DNA of 64,000 nucleotides from Cepaea nemoralis (lineage: Eukaryota > Mollusca > Gastropoda > Stylommatophora > Helicidae): contig JACEFZ010011113.1 in NCBI GenBank assembly GCA_014155875.1, positions 124,001 through 188,000 on the forward strand, written 5' to 3'. Positions 41,683-52,940 of this stretch are shown here, piece after piece. The first letter of the stretch is position 1; the number at the start of each line of letters is the position of its first letter. The notes beneath the pieces are model-generated. The model ran no database searches, was not told the DNA's origin, and saw only the letters and a program-made list of their open reading frames with translations. The position numbers were made by a program, and so were the translations under genes.

Positions 41683-43327
41683 CTTCTTCTTCTTCTTTGC
41701 GTTCATCCGGAGTGTTTTTTCAGATGTGATTGCGGTGTGTCTAGTTAGGCACCCTTGGATCGAAACCCTTAGGCCAACACATCCGGCTTTTAGCGTGCAT
41801 TTTTGACCAGGTTAGCATTCCTGGGAGACTCTCACTTTTGTGGTACTGTCCACCTCCCAGCTGGTAAAGTTGGAAGAGTCGGAGACTGCACGGTCATCCC
41901 TCAAATGAAGGCAGGGACAGTCCATAGCATTTTCCGCCATCCTGGGTGGCTTCCATAATTGCAGGGCTGGCACATAGCGCCCTGGTACTGGGCACACAGA
42001 GGGAATCGTCACGTCCTGCTCATGGCTGCTTTAAATCCTCACTTCAATATATTGGGCATTTCGTTCACCCCGAGCCTTTCCCGCACAAACCAAGCTGGTC
42101 TGCAGTCAGTATCCACTAAGCGAGTTTTTCGGACATGTGCTTGTCGTTGTGTCCGTCAGAGCTGTTCCAGACACGTCGGACATTCGGAAACTACCTAGTC
42201 AGAGCTGTTCCGAACAAGAGCGGCATTCGGAAACTAGGTAGTCAGAGCTGTTCCTAGCACGAGAGACATTCGGACGAGACATTTCACTCGGACGTAAATG
42301 CGTAGTGTCAATTTTTAGTTTGCCACCCGTAGGACGACACTTCCGACTTCCAGCGGGCATTTTTTAATGAGGTTAGCCATCCTCTGGTTTCGAGGCACGT
42401 TGGACTGTTAAGATGTCGCTAACATCTCAGCTGGTCAAGATAGAACGATGAACGACATCGTGGTCGGCCCTCAAGGGAAGGCAGGGGCAGACCATGAGCA
42501 TTCCCTCGCTATCCAAGGGGGCTTCCATAATTGCAGAGCCGGCACATATTGCTCTGTGACTGGGCTCACCCGAGGAGTTGCCACGTCCTGCTCATGGCTG
42601 CTTTAGTTCCTCACTTCCATGTGTTGGGCAACTCGTTTGCCACTGATCGCTCAGGCACACACCAGGGACGGTCAGACTGCTAGCGACACCCACGCTTTTG
42701 ACTTCGGACCACGCAATAGGTTCGCTCGCCGTGCGTTCCATTTTGCGGCATTGAGACCTTCTTCCACTTTTGTCTACACTCTCTATGAGTTTGATACAGT
42801 TTTCGCAGCCACTTTCTTCGACTGGGGCACTTTGACTTTTTGTACTCGCTCACGAGGTAGGCTACTTGTGCTGCCGGATCAGCACCTTACCTTCGTGCAG
42901 CGGTGAACGAGAAACGGCCTGGCCTCTCATCCGGGAATCTCTCATATCCCCCAGCTGAGAGCCTTAGAACTTCTATCCGACCTGAGCATGTAGCTTGCTC
43001 AGTATCACGCCTTTATTTTTCAAGAGGTGGCTATCGGCCCGGCTCTCAGGTTCGAGGGTTTGTGGCTTAGAGGCGTTCAGCCACAGCCCTCGACAGGGAG
43101 CCTTTAGTGTTTTGTCCGGACCAAGAATTCTGCCTTTGTGCGCCTGATATAAATTTTGGACTGCTATCCTCAGTCTCACCTGCAGAGCAGCAGGTTGTGT
43201 CTCTCTTAGTCTGGTCCCTATCCCATATGCTGTCCGATATGTAGTTTTTCACCCATCGGCAAGCACATGGGGTCGATGGGACACGCAAGCTCCCCCACCA
43301 CGGCAAGGTGGAGACACATCGGGGGAG
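41683..43327 (-). mobile_element. Non-autonomous partner of the I-type LINE, 1645 bp
   Basis: Exact 11-bp duplication AATTTTATTTT (41672-41682, 43328-43338). Minus strand: 5' end CTCCCCCGATG with a ribozyme-like fold; about 150 bases related to the LINE 5' UTR (AGTCTGGTCCCT, GCTGTCCGA as read on +); then a long ORF-less middle that carries the LINE 3'-UTR block twice (41895-42060, 42465-42640); and the GAAGAAGAAG 3' end. Its ends are those of the LINE, but it has no endonuclease or RT, so it depends on the LINE. Confidence 0.85.
43250..43327 (-). ncRNA. Candidate HDV-like ribozyme in the non-autonomous element
   Basis: Bases 1-7 (CUCCCCC, 43327-43321) pair with GGGGGAG (43296-43290). Inside is a perfect CCAC-CUUGCC-GUGG hairpin (43311-43298). 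Downstream UGACCCC-like and UGCCGA-GG segments are shared with the intact LINE. P2 is not convincing in this copy. Confidence 0.45.
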
Positions 43328-43338
43328 AATTTTATTTT

Positions 43339-43480
43339 GAAGAGTACATTCTGAAAGAAGTAATCAACTAAATCCCTTTCTTAAGAAATGTATTTGATCT
43401 ACTGGAAAACCAACCAAAATCATTTGTTTTCTTAAATGAAATGCAGTGTGATGGTTGTTTAGTGATGGCTGGGGTACCCA
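43339..43480. repeat. Degenerate 50-60-bp repeat
   Basis: AAGAAATGTATTTGATCTACTGG-type units resemble those at 43850-44080. Confidence 0.4.
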
Positions 43481-43484
43481 GCCT

Positions 43485-43805
43485 AATTATGTGGTTTCAG
43501 AGGCATATGTTGTGACAACCTTGGACTGTAAGAGTAACTAATGAGTGCCTAGAAAAGGCTAATGAAAGTAGAACAATATATACACATATAAGGAGGGGGA
43601 CAATGAGTGTTCTGTGATCATGTAATGAGAAGAGAGGCAATGGAAAACATCGTTACAACTGGAAAGATCAGTGGGAGAAGAGACAGAGGAAGACCGAGAA
43701 ACATGATAGTCTTAGATAGTGGCATGGGGGAATGTCTGCAGTAGAATTGATCCACATCACAAAGGACCAAGATAGTTAGAAATTCATGAACAACCTACGC
43801 CACTT
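43485..43805 (+). pseudogene. RTE-like LINE (type H) 3' fragment
   Basis: It follows the 54718-55075 copy closely: ATGAGTGCCTAGAAAAGGCT, then GATCATGTAATGAGAAGAGA, AACTGGAAAGATCAGTGGGA and GGAGAGAAGAC-like proline-arginine coding. Several stops. Confidence 0.65.
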
Positions 43806-43849
43806 TTCAGTGCATATTATGATAATGCTATGTTTCATGGAGCAATCAA

Positions 43850-44080
43850 CCGCATTTTATTTTATGAGAATAGTACATTCCGAATGGAGTAATCAGCTGA
43901 AACACTTTCTTTTCCAAAGAAAATTTGAGTTTCTAGCCAAAACACTTTATTTTCTGAAGAAAAATTATCGAGGAACAAGTCAAAACACTGTTCAGTATGT
44001 AGTAGCCAACCAGAATACTTTGTTTTTGTCAGAAAAGTATATACTCCAAAACACGGAAACCTTCCTAGCTGACGACCACA
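43850..44080. repeat. Degenerate 50-60-bp repeat
   Basis: Loose repeats of AAAACACTTTATTTTCTGAAG and AGCCAA/AGTCAA segments. Open frames are low complexity. Confidence 0.5.
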
Positions 44081-44229
44081 ATAATACATGAATGCTGTAT
44101 TCATATTTTTGTCTTGTGTGCACTGTAACCTTGTTGAATATTTATCAAAACATGACTTGTGTGTTTGTTTGTTTGTTTTTTGCATACTGTAGCAGTTTTA
44201 GACAAAGTTCATGTTGTATGTAAATACAT

Positions 44230-45185
44230 TTATAGATTGAAATTGCTTTTTTGTTTACAGTTTCTTCTTCCAGAAAGTAGATTGGTCTGTTGAATGTGTG
44301 TTTGTGCGTGTTTCAGAGATTAGATTGTTTTGTTTAATATGTACATCTTTTGGAAAGCAGATGGAACTGTTTAATGTGAGCTTATCTTTCAGAGAATAGA
44401 TAGTTCTTTTTTATGTGGTCTTTAAATATAGATTGGTCTGTTTAGTGATGGGCTTGTATATGTTTCAGAGAGTAGATTGGTCTGTTTCATATGTAGATCT
44501 TTTGAAGAACAGATGGAACTATTTAATGTTGGCCTGTGCATCTTTAAGAGAATAGGTTGTTCTTTTTAGTGATATTCGTGTGATCTTTCAGAGTAGATTG
44601 GTCTGTTAAGTTTTAGGCGTTATATATTTCAGAGAGTAGATTGGTCAGTTTAATATGTAGATCTTTTGCAGAGCAAATTGAACTGTTTTGTATGGACTTT
44701 TACATTTTCAGAGAATAGATAGATGGGTATGTGATCTTTCAGAGTAGATTGGTCTGTTTGGTGATGGTTGTTTACATGATTCACAGTCGATAGTTGTGTT
44801 TAACATGGGTTTATGCCTGTGTCAGCGAGTAAATTGGTCTGTGTAATGCTGTGTTTGTACATTTTCTAAATACATTAATCTGTCTGATGTGGTTTGACAT
44901 CTGTCAGAGAGTAAATTTATCTGTTTAGTGATGGACTTGTAGTCTTTCAGAGGGTAGATTAGTCTGTTTACTGATAGGTAAGTAATTCTTTCAGTTAGTT
45001 GATTAGTCTGTGTAGTGATGGACTTGTCTTACAGAGGGTAGGCAAGTACAACTTTTAGAGAGTTGATTGTTCTGTGTTGTGATGGACTTTTAGTCTTCTT
45101 GAAGATAAATTATACTGTTCAGTGACAGACTAGTACTTGCTTCAAAATGTATGTTGCATGTGGATCTTTTTATCTGCAGAATAAA
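44230..45185. repeat. Degenerate minisatellite, 60-70-bp unit
   Basis: At least a dozen imperfect copies of TTTCAGAGAGTAGATTGGTC then TGTTTAATATGTAGATCTTT-type sequence. It fades toward 45180 (AATAAATAAAATG). Confidence 0.7.
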
Positions 45186-45855
45186 TAAAATGTATTTAGT
45201 TATTTCTGAAGGCTTGGCCTGAATTCTCTATTTCTTCCAAGTGATGGCTGGTTATAGAAATGTGTTAGTGGTTAGTTTATCACGAGTTTCGGGTGTAGTA
45301 AGTTTATGTTTCTGGTAATAAGCTGTAATAATTTGGTGACAAAGGTAATTAATAAGTGGTAATAAGTTGGTGGTTATAGTAGTAATGTATTGGCTATTGT
45401 AAAAAGTCATTGGTTAAAGTAATAAGTTTGTGTTTATGGTAATTTACTTGATGGTTAAGGTAATAATTATGTGGTTACAGTAGTAAGACGGTGGTTACAG
45501 TAAACAGCCGATTGTTATATGGTTTGCGATATATTAGTGAAAATACATTTACAATGTCCCCTTGTACGTGTATGTATATGTTGGTAGATTTACACATGTA
45601 AAGAAACATTACATATTTTTCACGTAACAAATCAATGACCTAAGACACACCACAGATTCTGTAACTTAAACCAACAAATGAATACATGTAAATTCATCAT
45701 TTCTGTGCTTGTTGTAAGTTTCCAGAAGTTGCCGCTCACTTGTTTCATGATGTGTTTGTCGGATGATGTGTTGGTCGCATGATGTGTTGGTCGGATGATG
45801 TATTTGTTGACAAACTTGTGCTTAGAGATGACTGGACGTTGTTGTTTTTCCGTAA
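45186..45855. other. GGT/TAA-rich low-complexity stretch, no gene
   Basis: 45280-45520 repeats GTAATAAGTTGGTGGTTATA-like units. At 45740-45800 GATGTGTTGGTCGGATGATG repeats three to four times. Confidence 0.5.
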
Positions 45856-45859
45856 TGAA

Positions 45860-46160
45860 TTTGAATAACGAAGACACAAACAATAGATTGCATGATTTAT
45901 TGCCTGGCATATATTTTTCTTCTACCTGACTATCATGTCTTTCTGTTTGTGCAAACAGAAATACGTGATTCTCGGTTTTAAATTGCCATGGTAGACAATT
46001 GAAATTACTATGCAAACATGTGCATATTTCAGCTTGAAGGATTTATCTAGTTAATTTACTTTATGTTGTGTGATTTCTGCCGTATGTACCTGACAAGATG
46101 CAGCAAAATATACCAGGCAATAAATCGTGCAATCTATTGTTTGTGTCTTCATTATTCAAG
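45860..46160. mobile_element. Foldback MITE M1
   Basis: Ends GAAGACACAAACAATAGATTG and its complement CAATCTATTGTTTGTGTCTTC are perfect inverted repeats, continuing through TTTATTGCCTGGCATAT. TTGAATAA / TTATTCAA flanks extend the symmetry. The centre has no ORF. Confidence 0.8.
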
Positions 46161-46500
46161 TTGTTGTTTTCGTTGTTGTATTTCCATCTCTTGGAGGTAG
46201 TCTACCAGGCACAAAGATGTCATTTTGTTCAGACATTCCATGCACGCTGTTTTTTTTTTAAATAGACAGAGATGTGATATTTTCTGGTTCAAATGCAGTT
46301 GAGATTAATTGTCCTTTTTACTTCAAATGACAGATTGGGTTTTTTGGGGTTTTTTTTTTTTGAAGAAACATAAACAGATTCATTCACAAACACTACATAT
46401 AGATTAAAGATTGTGTTTCTATATGTGTGTATGCTTGTGCACACACACATACTCATAAGCAAGAGAGGAGTGGTTAAAACAAGTAATATCCCCAACTGAC
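46161..46500. other. Unassigned, with short T runs and CA repeats
   Basis: T runs at 46251 and 46347 and a CACACACACATA run at 46439. No gene. Confidence 0.35.
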
Positions 46501-46504
46501 ATAT

Positions 46505-46935
46505 TTGTGTTAGTTTTCTCGCTGTGAACTCAAGAATATCCCATACAGGTTTTACTATTTCTAGTATACTGGAATGTTTAGTACATGTGAATTAGCTTTC
46601 CCATCAGGTGAACCCACTCTTCAGATGTACTTGTAATTTACGTCCCCAAGTCAAAGATAAGTCAACATTTTAGTCCAACTGACTAGTGTAGGGGTTCTTC
46701 TTCTTCTGCAGTGTTCATCCTGAATCTTTTTTCAGATGTGATTGCATTGTGCCTGTTTACAGCAGAGCTGCGATACTTGCACCTTTCGGCCGACACATCA
46801 CAACTTTTGCGGGCATTTGTTGACCGCGTTATCCTTCCTGGGTGTGTGTGGGGGTTGAACCTGCTACCTCCGCATCAGCACACTGGAAGTTTAAAAGCAA
46901 GTGCTCTTATCCGTTCGGCCGTGCTGACCTCCACT
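46505..46935 (-). mobile_element. SINE B split by SINE A
   Basis: 3' half at 46505-46696, tRNA-like head at 46857-46935 (GGTCAGCACGGCCGAACGG on the minus strand). The SINE A at 46697-46845 sits in the B-box region. Confidence 0.8.
46697..46845 (-). mobile_element. SINE A nested in SINE B
   Basis: GTGTAGGGGTT (46686-46696) and GTGTGGGGGTT (46846-46856) flank it. It has the standard 149-bp module, slightly diverged (CATCACAACTTTTGC). Confidence 0.82.
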
Positions 46936-47165
46936 TTAGTTAAAAGTTGTATCCTTTACAGGACGCTGCAGTCAACTCCAGCGTGTTTTGGCTGTTTGTG
47001 ATCTCATGGCAAGTTTATGTTCAGTAGTTTGCCATTGCTTTCTGAATGACCGGCACCCATACCATTTCATTAAGACACCCAATGCAATCGCCCACAGCTG
47101 TGTTTCGAACACAGTATGTGGAATCACAAACTGCATACGTTACCCCTTCACCGCAGAGCCGGCGA
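46936..47165 (-). mobile_element. SINE D, full copy
   Basis: Left end TGTATCCTTTACAGGACGCT; right end on minus strand GCCGGCTCTGCGGTGAAGGG then GTTCGAAACAC. It follows directly on a SINE B head. Confidence 0.72.
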
Positions 47166-47364
47166 CCTCCGCTTACATATGTAAAAAAAGGATCATGGCT
47201 TATGCAGTGATGATGTGAGCCGTTATTAAAGCTGCTTCTACTACGGGCACCTCCATGGTGGAGCTGTCAAACTAGTGTGTGTCAAGATCGTGAAGTCATT
47301 TCTGGATTCCTTCATCGTTATGACCACAAGTGTTGTATATCCAGACACACACACAACCCCCTCC

Positions 47365-47490
47365 CCTCTCTGTGTCATCGCTGGGGCTATGGGGGTTTGT
47401 GCAGTGCTCTTGGCAGGCAACTTGCTGTTCTGAGGAAAAAGAGAGTGAGCTAGACGGTAAAACCCGGTGCAATGAAATTAATCTTCTTTT
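47365..47490 (+). mobile_element. SINE I 3' part
   Basis: GTCATCGCTGGGGCTATGGG then AAACCCGGTGCAATGAAATT matches the family I 3' end. Confidence 0.55.
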
Positions 47491-47494
47491 TTCG

Positions 47495-48015
47495 TTCGCT
47501 TGAAACCTGTCTATATATCTGCAGTGTTGCCTCTTGTATGAATTTCTTCTTCGTTCATCCGGAGTTTTTTTTCGGATGTGATTGCGTTGTGCCTGTTTAC
47601 AGCAGAGCTGTGTTCTTGCGCCGTTAGGCCGACACATCCGACTTCTGCGGGCATTTGTTGACCGGGTTAACCTTCCCGGGGGTATGAATTTAACTGTCGT
47701 TTTTAGAGTTTTATCTTCCACTGTTTCTCTAGACCAGAAGATTTGCCTAGATGTGTCACTATGGGCCAGTCTTGGAGTATGTGATCTGTTGTCTGCGGTG
47801 CCAATCTGCATGTGCACATGGCTGATTTCCCAGTCTTGAATTTTGTATAATGTGGTTGTGTAATCTATAGTGTTCTCTTCTGAGGTGCAGAATAATGATC
47901 TGTACTGGTATGTCCATAAGGTGGTAATCGTCTTGACAGGTCTTGGTATCTTTCTGATTGATTTGATCACTCTTTTTCTTTTGGTGGTATGTAACATGTA
48001 CATTAGGTTCTTCTG
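47495..48015 (-). pseudogene. Jockey-like LINE C-terminal fragment split by SINE A
   Basis: Right of the SINE A, the minus strand reads AMCTCRLAPQTTDHILQDWP, a Cys/His tail found at the end of jockey-like LINE proteins, preceded by decayed TIFRLRTGH-type residues. The 3' UTR continues left of the SINE A (TTCGCTTGAAACCTGTC) and matches 60935-61010. Confidence 0.65.
47546..47681 (-). mobile_element. SINE A
   Basis: Exact 10-bp duplication GTATGAATTT (47536-47545, 47682-47691). 136 bp, the shortest well-bounded copy here. Confidence 0.9.
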
Positions 48016-48310
48016 TTGCTCTTTCCTAAGCCAATTGATCCACATACATGCACACATACATCATGTATGTATGTATTTATACATCGCACGCTTGCATGCA
48101 TACATGCACACACATAATGCACACCCAATGAGAATTGTAGCTCAGTGCATCAGCTCTTTACCACTGGTCAGGATTCAAATGTGTGTTTACAGGAGAATCA
48201 TACATGCTATAAATATTCTTTTGTGGGTGGGTTTGTCAAATTTTGAAATGTTGCATGGACAGTGACCTTCCACTTGTTTAACTAAAATGGAAATCAAACT
48301 CGCCAATAAA
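48016..48310. other. Unassigned, with TACATGCA-rich repeats
   Basis: 48040-48120 is a low-complexity CATACA/ATGTATG stretch. No gene. Confidence 0.4.
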
Positions 48311-48319
48311 AAGCTGTAA

Positions 48320-48490
48320 ATTTTAGTGAGACAAAGAGTGTTAAAGTGCTATATAGAACCTTTACTGTTGTACGCATGTGAGACATGGACAATAAACACA
48401 CCAGCTGAAAGATATATAGTGGCAGTGGAAATGTCATTTCTGAGAAAAATGCAGATTCCATCGTGCAAAATGCTACTTTTTCCCATGGTG
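48320..48490 (+). pseudogene. RTE-like LINE fragment
   Basis: LRQRVLKCYIEPLLLYACET then WTINTPAERYIVAVEMSFLR and KMQIPS: the conserved block just after the RT domain. Truncated on both sides. Confidence 0.65.
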
Positions 48491-48679
48491 ATTGTTGATC
48501 TTAGTTTAGTCGATGGATCAACATCACAGCACACGGGAATGCTCCGTTCTATTCCTAACTCAAACCTGAGTCCAGAGAACCTCAGCTCAATGCATGAACT
48601 CGGTAGCACCAGCGAGGATCCTGAAATACTTTGAGTAGATTTTTAACTCAAATTTTGCTCAGTCAGCACCATTAGGCTA

Positions 48680-48875
48680 CTCCTTTTTTATTTCCAACTG
48701 CCAAGGGATAATGTGCGCAACAATATACATGGGTGCCCGATCTCACTACCCAGAGACCAGGGGAAAGTTTTTTACAAGAAGTCCACGTGGAAAAAAACTT
48801 GGCCCTCACCGGGGCTTGAACCTGGAACCTCCAGCACTTGAGGCGGACACCATACCTCGAGACCACTCAGCCCCC
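48680..48875 (-). mobile_element. tRNA-derived SINE, family L
   Basis: On the minus strand GGCTGAGTGGTCTCGAGGTA (A-box) then GGAGGTTCCAGGTTCAAGCC (B-box) resembles a Leu/Ser-type tRNA. The body (AAGTTTTTTTCCACGTGGAC) follows. Single copy here. Confidence 0.6.
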
Positions 48876-48966
48876 CCAATAGTCTTCTTTGTAATAATCA
48901 CTGCTTCTGTTTTTGTTATTTAGACTAAATCCTTTGTTTTGACTTTCTGCTGCAAATATATCTATC

Positions 48967-49109
48967 TCCCCGGGAAGGTTAACCCAGTCAACAAACATCC
49001 GCAGAAGTCCTAAGTGTCAGCCTAAAGGCGCAGTATCGCAGCTCCGCTGTAAGCAGGAACAACACAATCACATCTGATAAAAGACTCCGGATGAACGCAG
49101 AAGAAGAAG
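48967..49109 (+). mobile_element. SINE A
   Basis: ATATCTATC duplicated (48958-48966, 49110-49118). More diverged than the others (CAACAAACATCCGCAGAAG). Confidence 0.85.
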
Positions 49110-49118
49110 ATATCTATC

Positions 49119-49590
49119 ATGTCTTGAAACACGGATGTTACATCGTGATATTTCTTTCTTCATGTAGATGACTATATTCTGTTTTCGTAGTTTAATTCTA
49201 ACCCTAGTTGCTCACTGTGTACGATAAAAGCAAAAGTTGCGACATAATGAGCAGCTTCATGTGACAGGGTAGTATCAACAAACACCTGTGAATTATCAGG
49301 AACATGAACATAGGAATAACTTGAAGTGGCTTTGAGGTTAAGTCATCCGACCCTAGCTCGTGTAGACCTGGTTCAATTAATTAATAAATCACACACAAAA
49401 ACGATAAGTAGACGGTAAACCTTATTACAACACAATCACAAGTAACAAAATATTGTGACCAAAGACTTCATCAGCACACGCACAACAAACACACTACATA
49501 CACACACAGATATAACTACACGAAAAAACTCTACATGGTTCAGTTCATGGTGTGTTTTCTTCTTCTTCCATTCAATTGAAGAAGATTGTC
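49119..49590. other. Unassigned AT-rich sequence
   Basis: No feature recognised. Confidence 0.35.
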
Positions 49591-49599
49591 TATATCTGC

Positions 49600-49755
49600 A
49601 ATTTCTTGTCAAAGCCTGTCTTGATGGGGAAAAAGCCAGGGGAAGACCAAGAGATAAATGCCTGGATGGCGTAGCCACATGGTATCATCGGAAGAATCCA
49701 TGATTCTGGTGATTGTGTGGGATGGCGAACCTTGTCCACCCATGTTCACCGCGAT
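49600..49755 (+). pseudogene. RTE-like LINE 3' fragment
   Basis: DGEKARGRPRDKCLDGVATW: the Gly-Arg-Pro-Arg C-terminal block, then GATTCTGGTGATTGTGTGGG of the 3' end. Confidence 0.55.
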
Positions 49756-49861
49756 GATCTTTCCATGTCAAACAACGCAAGATGTGTAATTAGCTCTTCC
49801 CTGTGATGCCCAGCCATTGTATGATGTGTTCTCTTACTATTTACTTTCGGCCATCTTCCTC

Positions 49862-50250
49862 CTGTCATCTTGCTAAGTGACAGCATTCATTATCAACATC
49901 AAGTGCCGTGTAGGCATTCATATCTCTCCACAGATCTTGGTCTTTGGTGTTCTGGATCAACTCTGCTGATGGTATTCCTCCATACCATCTCAATCCATTC
50001 AACATCATTTCTCTTGGTTGGTCTATACCTTTCTTCCGTCTGATCTTTCCAATCGCCACGATGTTCTCCAATGCCTCTCTTCTCATCACATGACCAAAGA
50101 AAGCTGTTTGTCTCTTTCTTATTGTTGTAAATAGTGTTCTAGTTTCATTACCCTCTTTCAAGCAGTCGTCGTTAGTTGCGCTGGCAGTCCAAGGAATTTG
50201 CAACATTCGTCTCAGGAACCACATCTCTTGTTTCCTCCAAGGGCATTCAG
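49862..50250 (-). pseudogene. RTE-like LINE (type H) 3' fragment
   Basis: The minus strand encodes MWFLRRMLQIPWTASATNDD, then TLFTTIRKRQTAFFGHVMRR and EALENIVAIGKIRRKKG, through MNAYTALD. The frame is nearly intact and about 85% like the 54718 copy by eye. Confidence 0.75.
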
Positions 50251-50329
50251 GCCTACAAGATGTCACACCACAGACCCATACCTGACTCCTGCTTTCGGAC
50301 AAGTTATGTTATTGTTATAACGTCCAGGG

Positions 50330-50785
50330 CATTGGGTTGGAGTCTGTAGGCAATGAAATACCAAAAAAAAACAATCTATCTGGAGTCTGTAGACAATGAA
50401 ATACCAAAAAAAAACAATCTATCTGGAGTCTGTAGGCAATGAAATATCAAAAACAATGTTTCTGGAGTCTGTATACAATGAAATACCAAAAAAAACAATC
50501 TATCTGGAGTCTGTAGGCAATGAAATATCAAAAACAATGTTTCTGGAGTCTGTAGGCAATGAAATGCCAAAAAAAACAATCTATCTGGAGTCTGTATGCA
50601 ATGAAATATCAAAAACAATGTTTCTGGAGTCTGTAGGCAATGAAATACCAAAAAAAACAATCTATCTGGAGTCTGTAGGCAATGAAATATCAAAAACAAT
50701 GTTTCTGGAGTCTGTAGACAATGAAATACCAAAAACAATGTATATAGAGTCTGTAGACAATGAAATACTAAAAACAATGCTGGGT
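50330..50785. repeat. Minisatellite with two alternating unit lengths
   Basis: Units of GGAGTCTGTAGGCAATGAAA then TACC plus an A-run and CAATCTATCT (about 42 bp) alternate with units ending TATCAAAAACAATGTTTCT (about 39 bp). The alternation gives a higher-order period of about 81 bp. Confidence 0.88.
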
Positions 50786-51000
50786 GTCAACACCACAAGA
50801 CAAGTCTACAATCAACATGTACTAGAAGCAACAACCATCAGACTAAAGCACGAGCACTGCAACCCGCACAATGTTTCCAGGTATGAAGTATGTACAGGGT
50901 GAAGTGAAGTATTACGTGTAATCATATTATATTAAAGCTTACCGATTCTACTTGTTTGTGAGTCATTCAGTAAAGTGAGGACAAATATTTCAAATAACAT
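50786..51000. other. Unassigned sequence
   Basis: No feature recognised. Confidence 0.35.
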
Positions 51001-51009
51001 TTTGTGTCA

Positions 51010-51500
51010 AGGGTCAAACGAAAAAGACAAACTGCCAGAAACAGAGCTCACAGCCAACAGACACGACTGAAGGCCGCCAATATGGCAACTCGGGGCGCGG
51101 ATGTTAAGGATGAGATCGGAGCATCTATGGAGCTGGTCGTAGTGCGATGATAACGAACCTAACCACTGCGACAGTAGCGTGGTGGCTAGAAAACAGTCTA
51201 GAAACGGAACGGCTATATCTAGAAACGTAGAGACTGTGGGTGAACACCTGGTTGGGAAAGTGACTGCCAATTCCATCAGGGGTGAACTGTATTGTTCGTA
51301 GAGAGGCTTTTGTGGTGACATTCTGGCGGTGGCATTATGCACAGTGTGCCTCAGCGGGCCGTTGTTTGTCGAGACTCCTGTCTTTTCCACTTTTCACATG
51401 GGGCAGTAAGGAACATTTTATGTGATATTCACTGGCAAGGGAACGGAGCATAATAGGGGACGACCCTTTGCTGTGATGTTGGAACCGAGACTATTATCTG
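51010..51500 (+). repeat. Dispersed repeat F
   Basis: GAGACTCCTGTCTTTTCCAC, CACAGTGTGCCTCAGCGG and ATGTGATATTCACTGGCAAG recur at 52920-53150 and, inverted, at 59290-59610. No conserved ORF. Nature unknown, possibly a LINE 3' UTR. Confidence 0.65.
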
Positions 51501-51594
51501 TATCTACGCGTGGAGGGGTTTCTTTACCTCAGCCAACGCGATTCAGTTTCAGCCTTATATTATAGCACAGAAGAATTCACATATCGTAGAACCT

Positions 51595-52065
51595 GGTTCT
51601 GCTACGAGAAAAGGGGTGTTGAAGTGCTACATAGAATCTGTGCTTTTGTTTGTATGGATCTGAAACGTGGACAGTGAGCAGACAAGCTGAAAACCATCTA
51701 ATGACAGTGGAAATGTGGTTTCTCATGAAAATACAAAGAATACCATGGAAAGGCAGAAACACAAAAGAGCAAGTCCTACAAGAAACAACTGAAACCCGTA
51801 AACTGATTAGAAAAATTCGAAGTAGGCCAGTCAAGATTGTTTGGGCAAGTTATGAGGGGCAATAAGTGGAGAACTTGATGACAACTGGCAAGATTGAGGG
51901 AAAAAGAACAAAGGGACACCAGAGAGGTAAATATCTGGATGGCATGACCACAGTAGGTATAAGGGAGACAAAACACAGTGCTGATCCACGACTCTGGTGA
52001 TCATTATAGATGGCGAAAAATAATCGCCCAAGCTTGTCAGTATGGCACATGATGATGACGAGAAT
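51595..52065 (+). pseudogene. RTE-like LINE (type 2) 3' fragment
   Basis: It encodes YGSETWTVSRQAENHLMTVE then MWFLMKIQRIPWKGRNTKEQ, KIRSRPVKIVWASYEGQ and a stop, continuing NLMTTGKIEGKRTKGHQR in another frame. It ends CATGATGATGACGA. Dead copy. Confidence 0.75.
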
Positions 52066-52690
52066 CTGGTTACAGATTCCGGTAAGGATAAGAATTATTA
52101 TCTAACGGAGGTTGGCTGGTTATTGATCAAGAAGACTAAGTTTTATTTCTTTAAGCCGATGCTTTGACATTCAGTCGTCTGTGCCATGGAAAAGGCTTGC
52201 ATCCATAGGCAGTATAGATTCCGTTCTGTTCGGTAATGACAGTCTTTCAAACTTAGAAGAGAAACCCCATTCTGAATAGTAGGCCTAACCAGGCAGCACA
52301 GATTCATCAATGTAAACTATAGCGACATGAACCCCAGTATAAGAATTTGTCATCCCCATGTAGTTTTCCAATCGCACCACTTTCTGGAAAGGGTGATGGT
52401 TGGTAACTTCATTGAAGTGGTGTTGTGATTTCTGTCACAGGCACAAGAAACAGTTCTACCCTTAACTACACTTCGGGCACCAGCGAGCTTTGTGCTGGTT
52501 TTTACGGAACCCCATGCAAGACTTTTACCATTTGTTCTCGTCGTTTTACGGAACCTCATGCCAGACTTTTACTATTCGTACTCGTACATCGCGGACAAAT
52601 GGCCCTAATACTGGACACAGATACTAAAATGGTTCTGTCACCCTGCTACTGAGTGCGTGCGTGGCGTGACACTGTGAGCTGTGAATTTTG
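52066..52690. other. Unassigned, contains short direct repeats
   Basis: TTTTACGGAACCCCATGCAAGACTTTTACCATT-type sequence occurs twice (about 52498 and 52542). No gene. Confidence 0.4.
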
Positions 52691-52714
52691 TGTGTAATGC
52701 TTTTACATCTGTCC

Positions 52715-52940
52715 GCGGTTGTTTGTAGCGTGAACTGCATGTTCGGAACGATGGCGGTCGGATGTTGCTGAATAGACTGGTTTGCCTTTTCGGTTCACGA
52801 GTGCATTTTCTCAAGAGACTCCTGAGAGTCGTCGCTGGAGCTACGGAGCTCGTGCTTTGTGCGGCGCTTTCGGTGGGTCGCCCTGAGGAAAGAGACCGAG
52901 CATATGGGATAAAATCCGGATCAATGAAGTCTTTCTGGTG
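52715..52940 (+). mobile_element. SINE I copy
   Basis: GAGACTCCTGAGAGTCGTCG, GTCGCCCTGAGGAAAGAGAC and GGATCAATGAAGTC. It runs straight into repeat F. Confidence 0.6.

Noticed and set aside
47296..48057. 253-codon minus-strand ORF
   Set aside because: It crosses SINE I, SINE A and a LINE fragment in succession, so it is a chance chimera of unrelated repeats.
48680..48875. Leu/Ser tRNA gene
   Set aside because: A- and B-box-like motifs are present, but a long SINE-like body follows and the acceptor stem is not matched.
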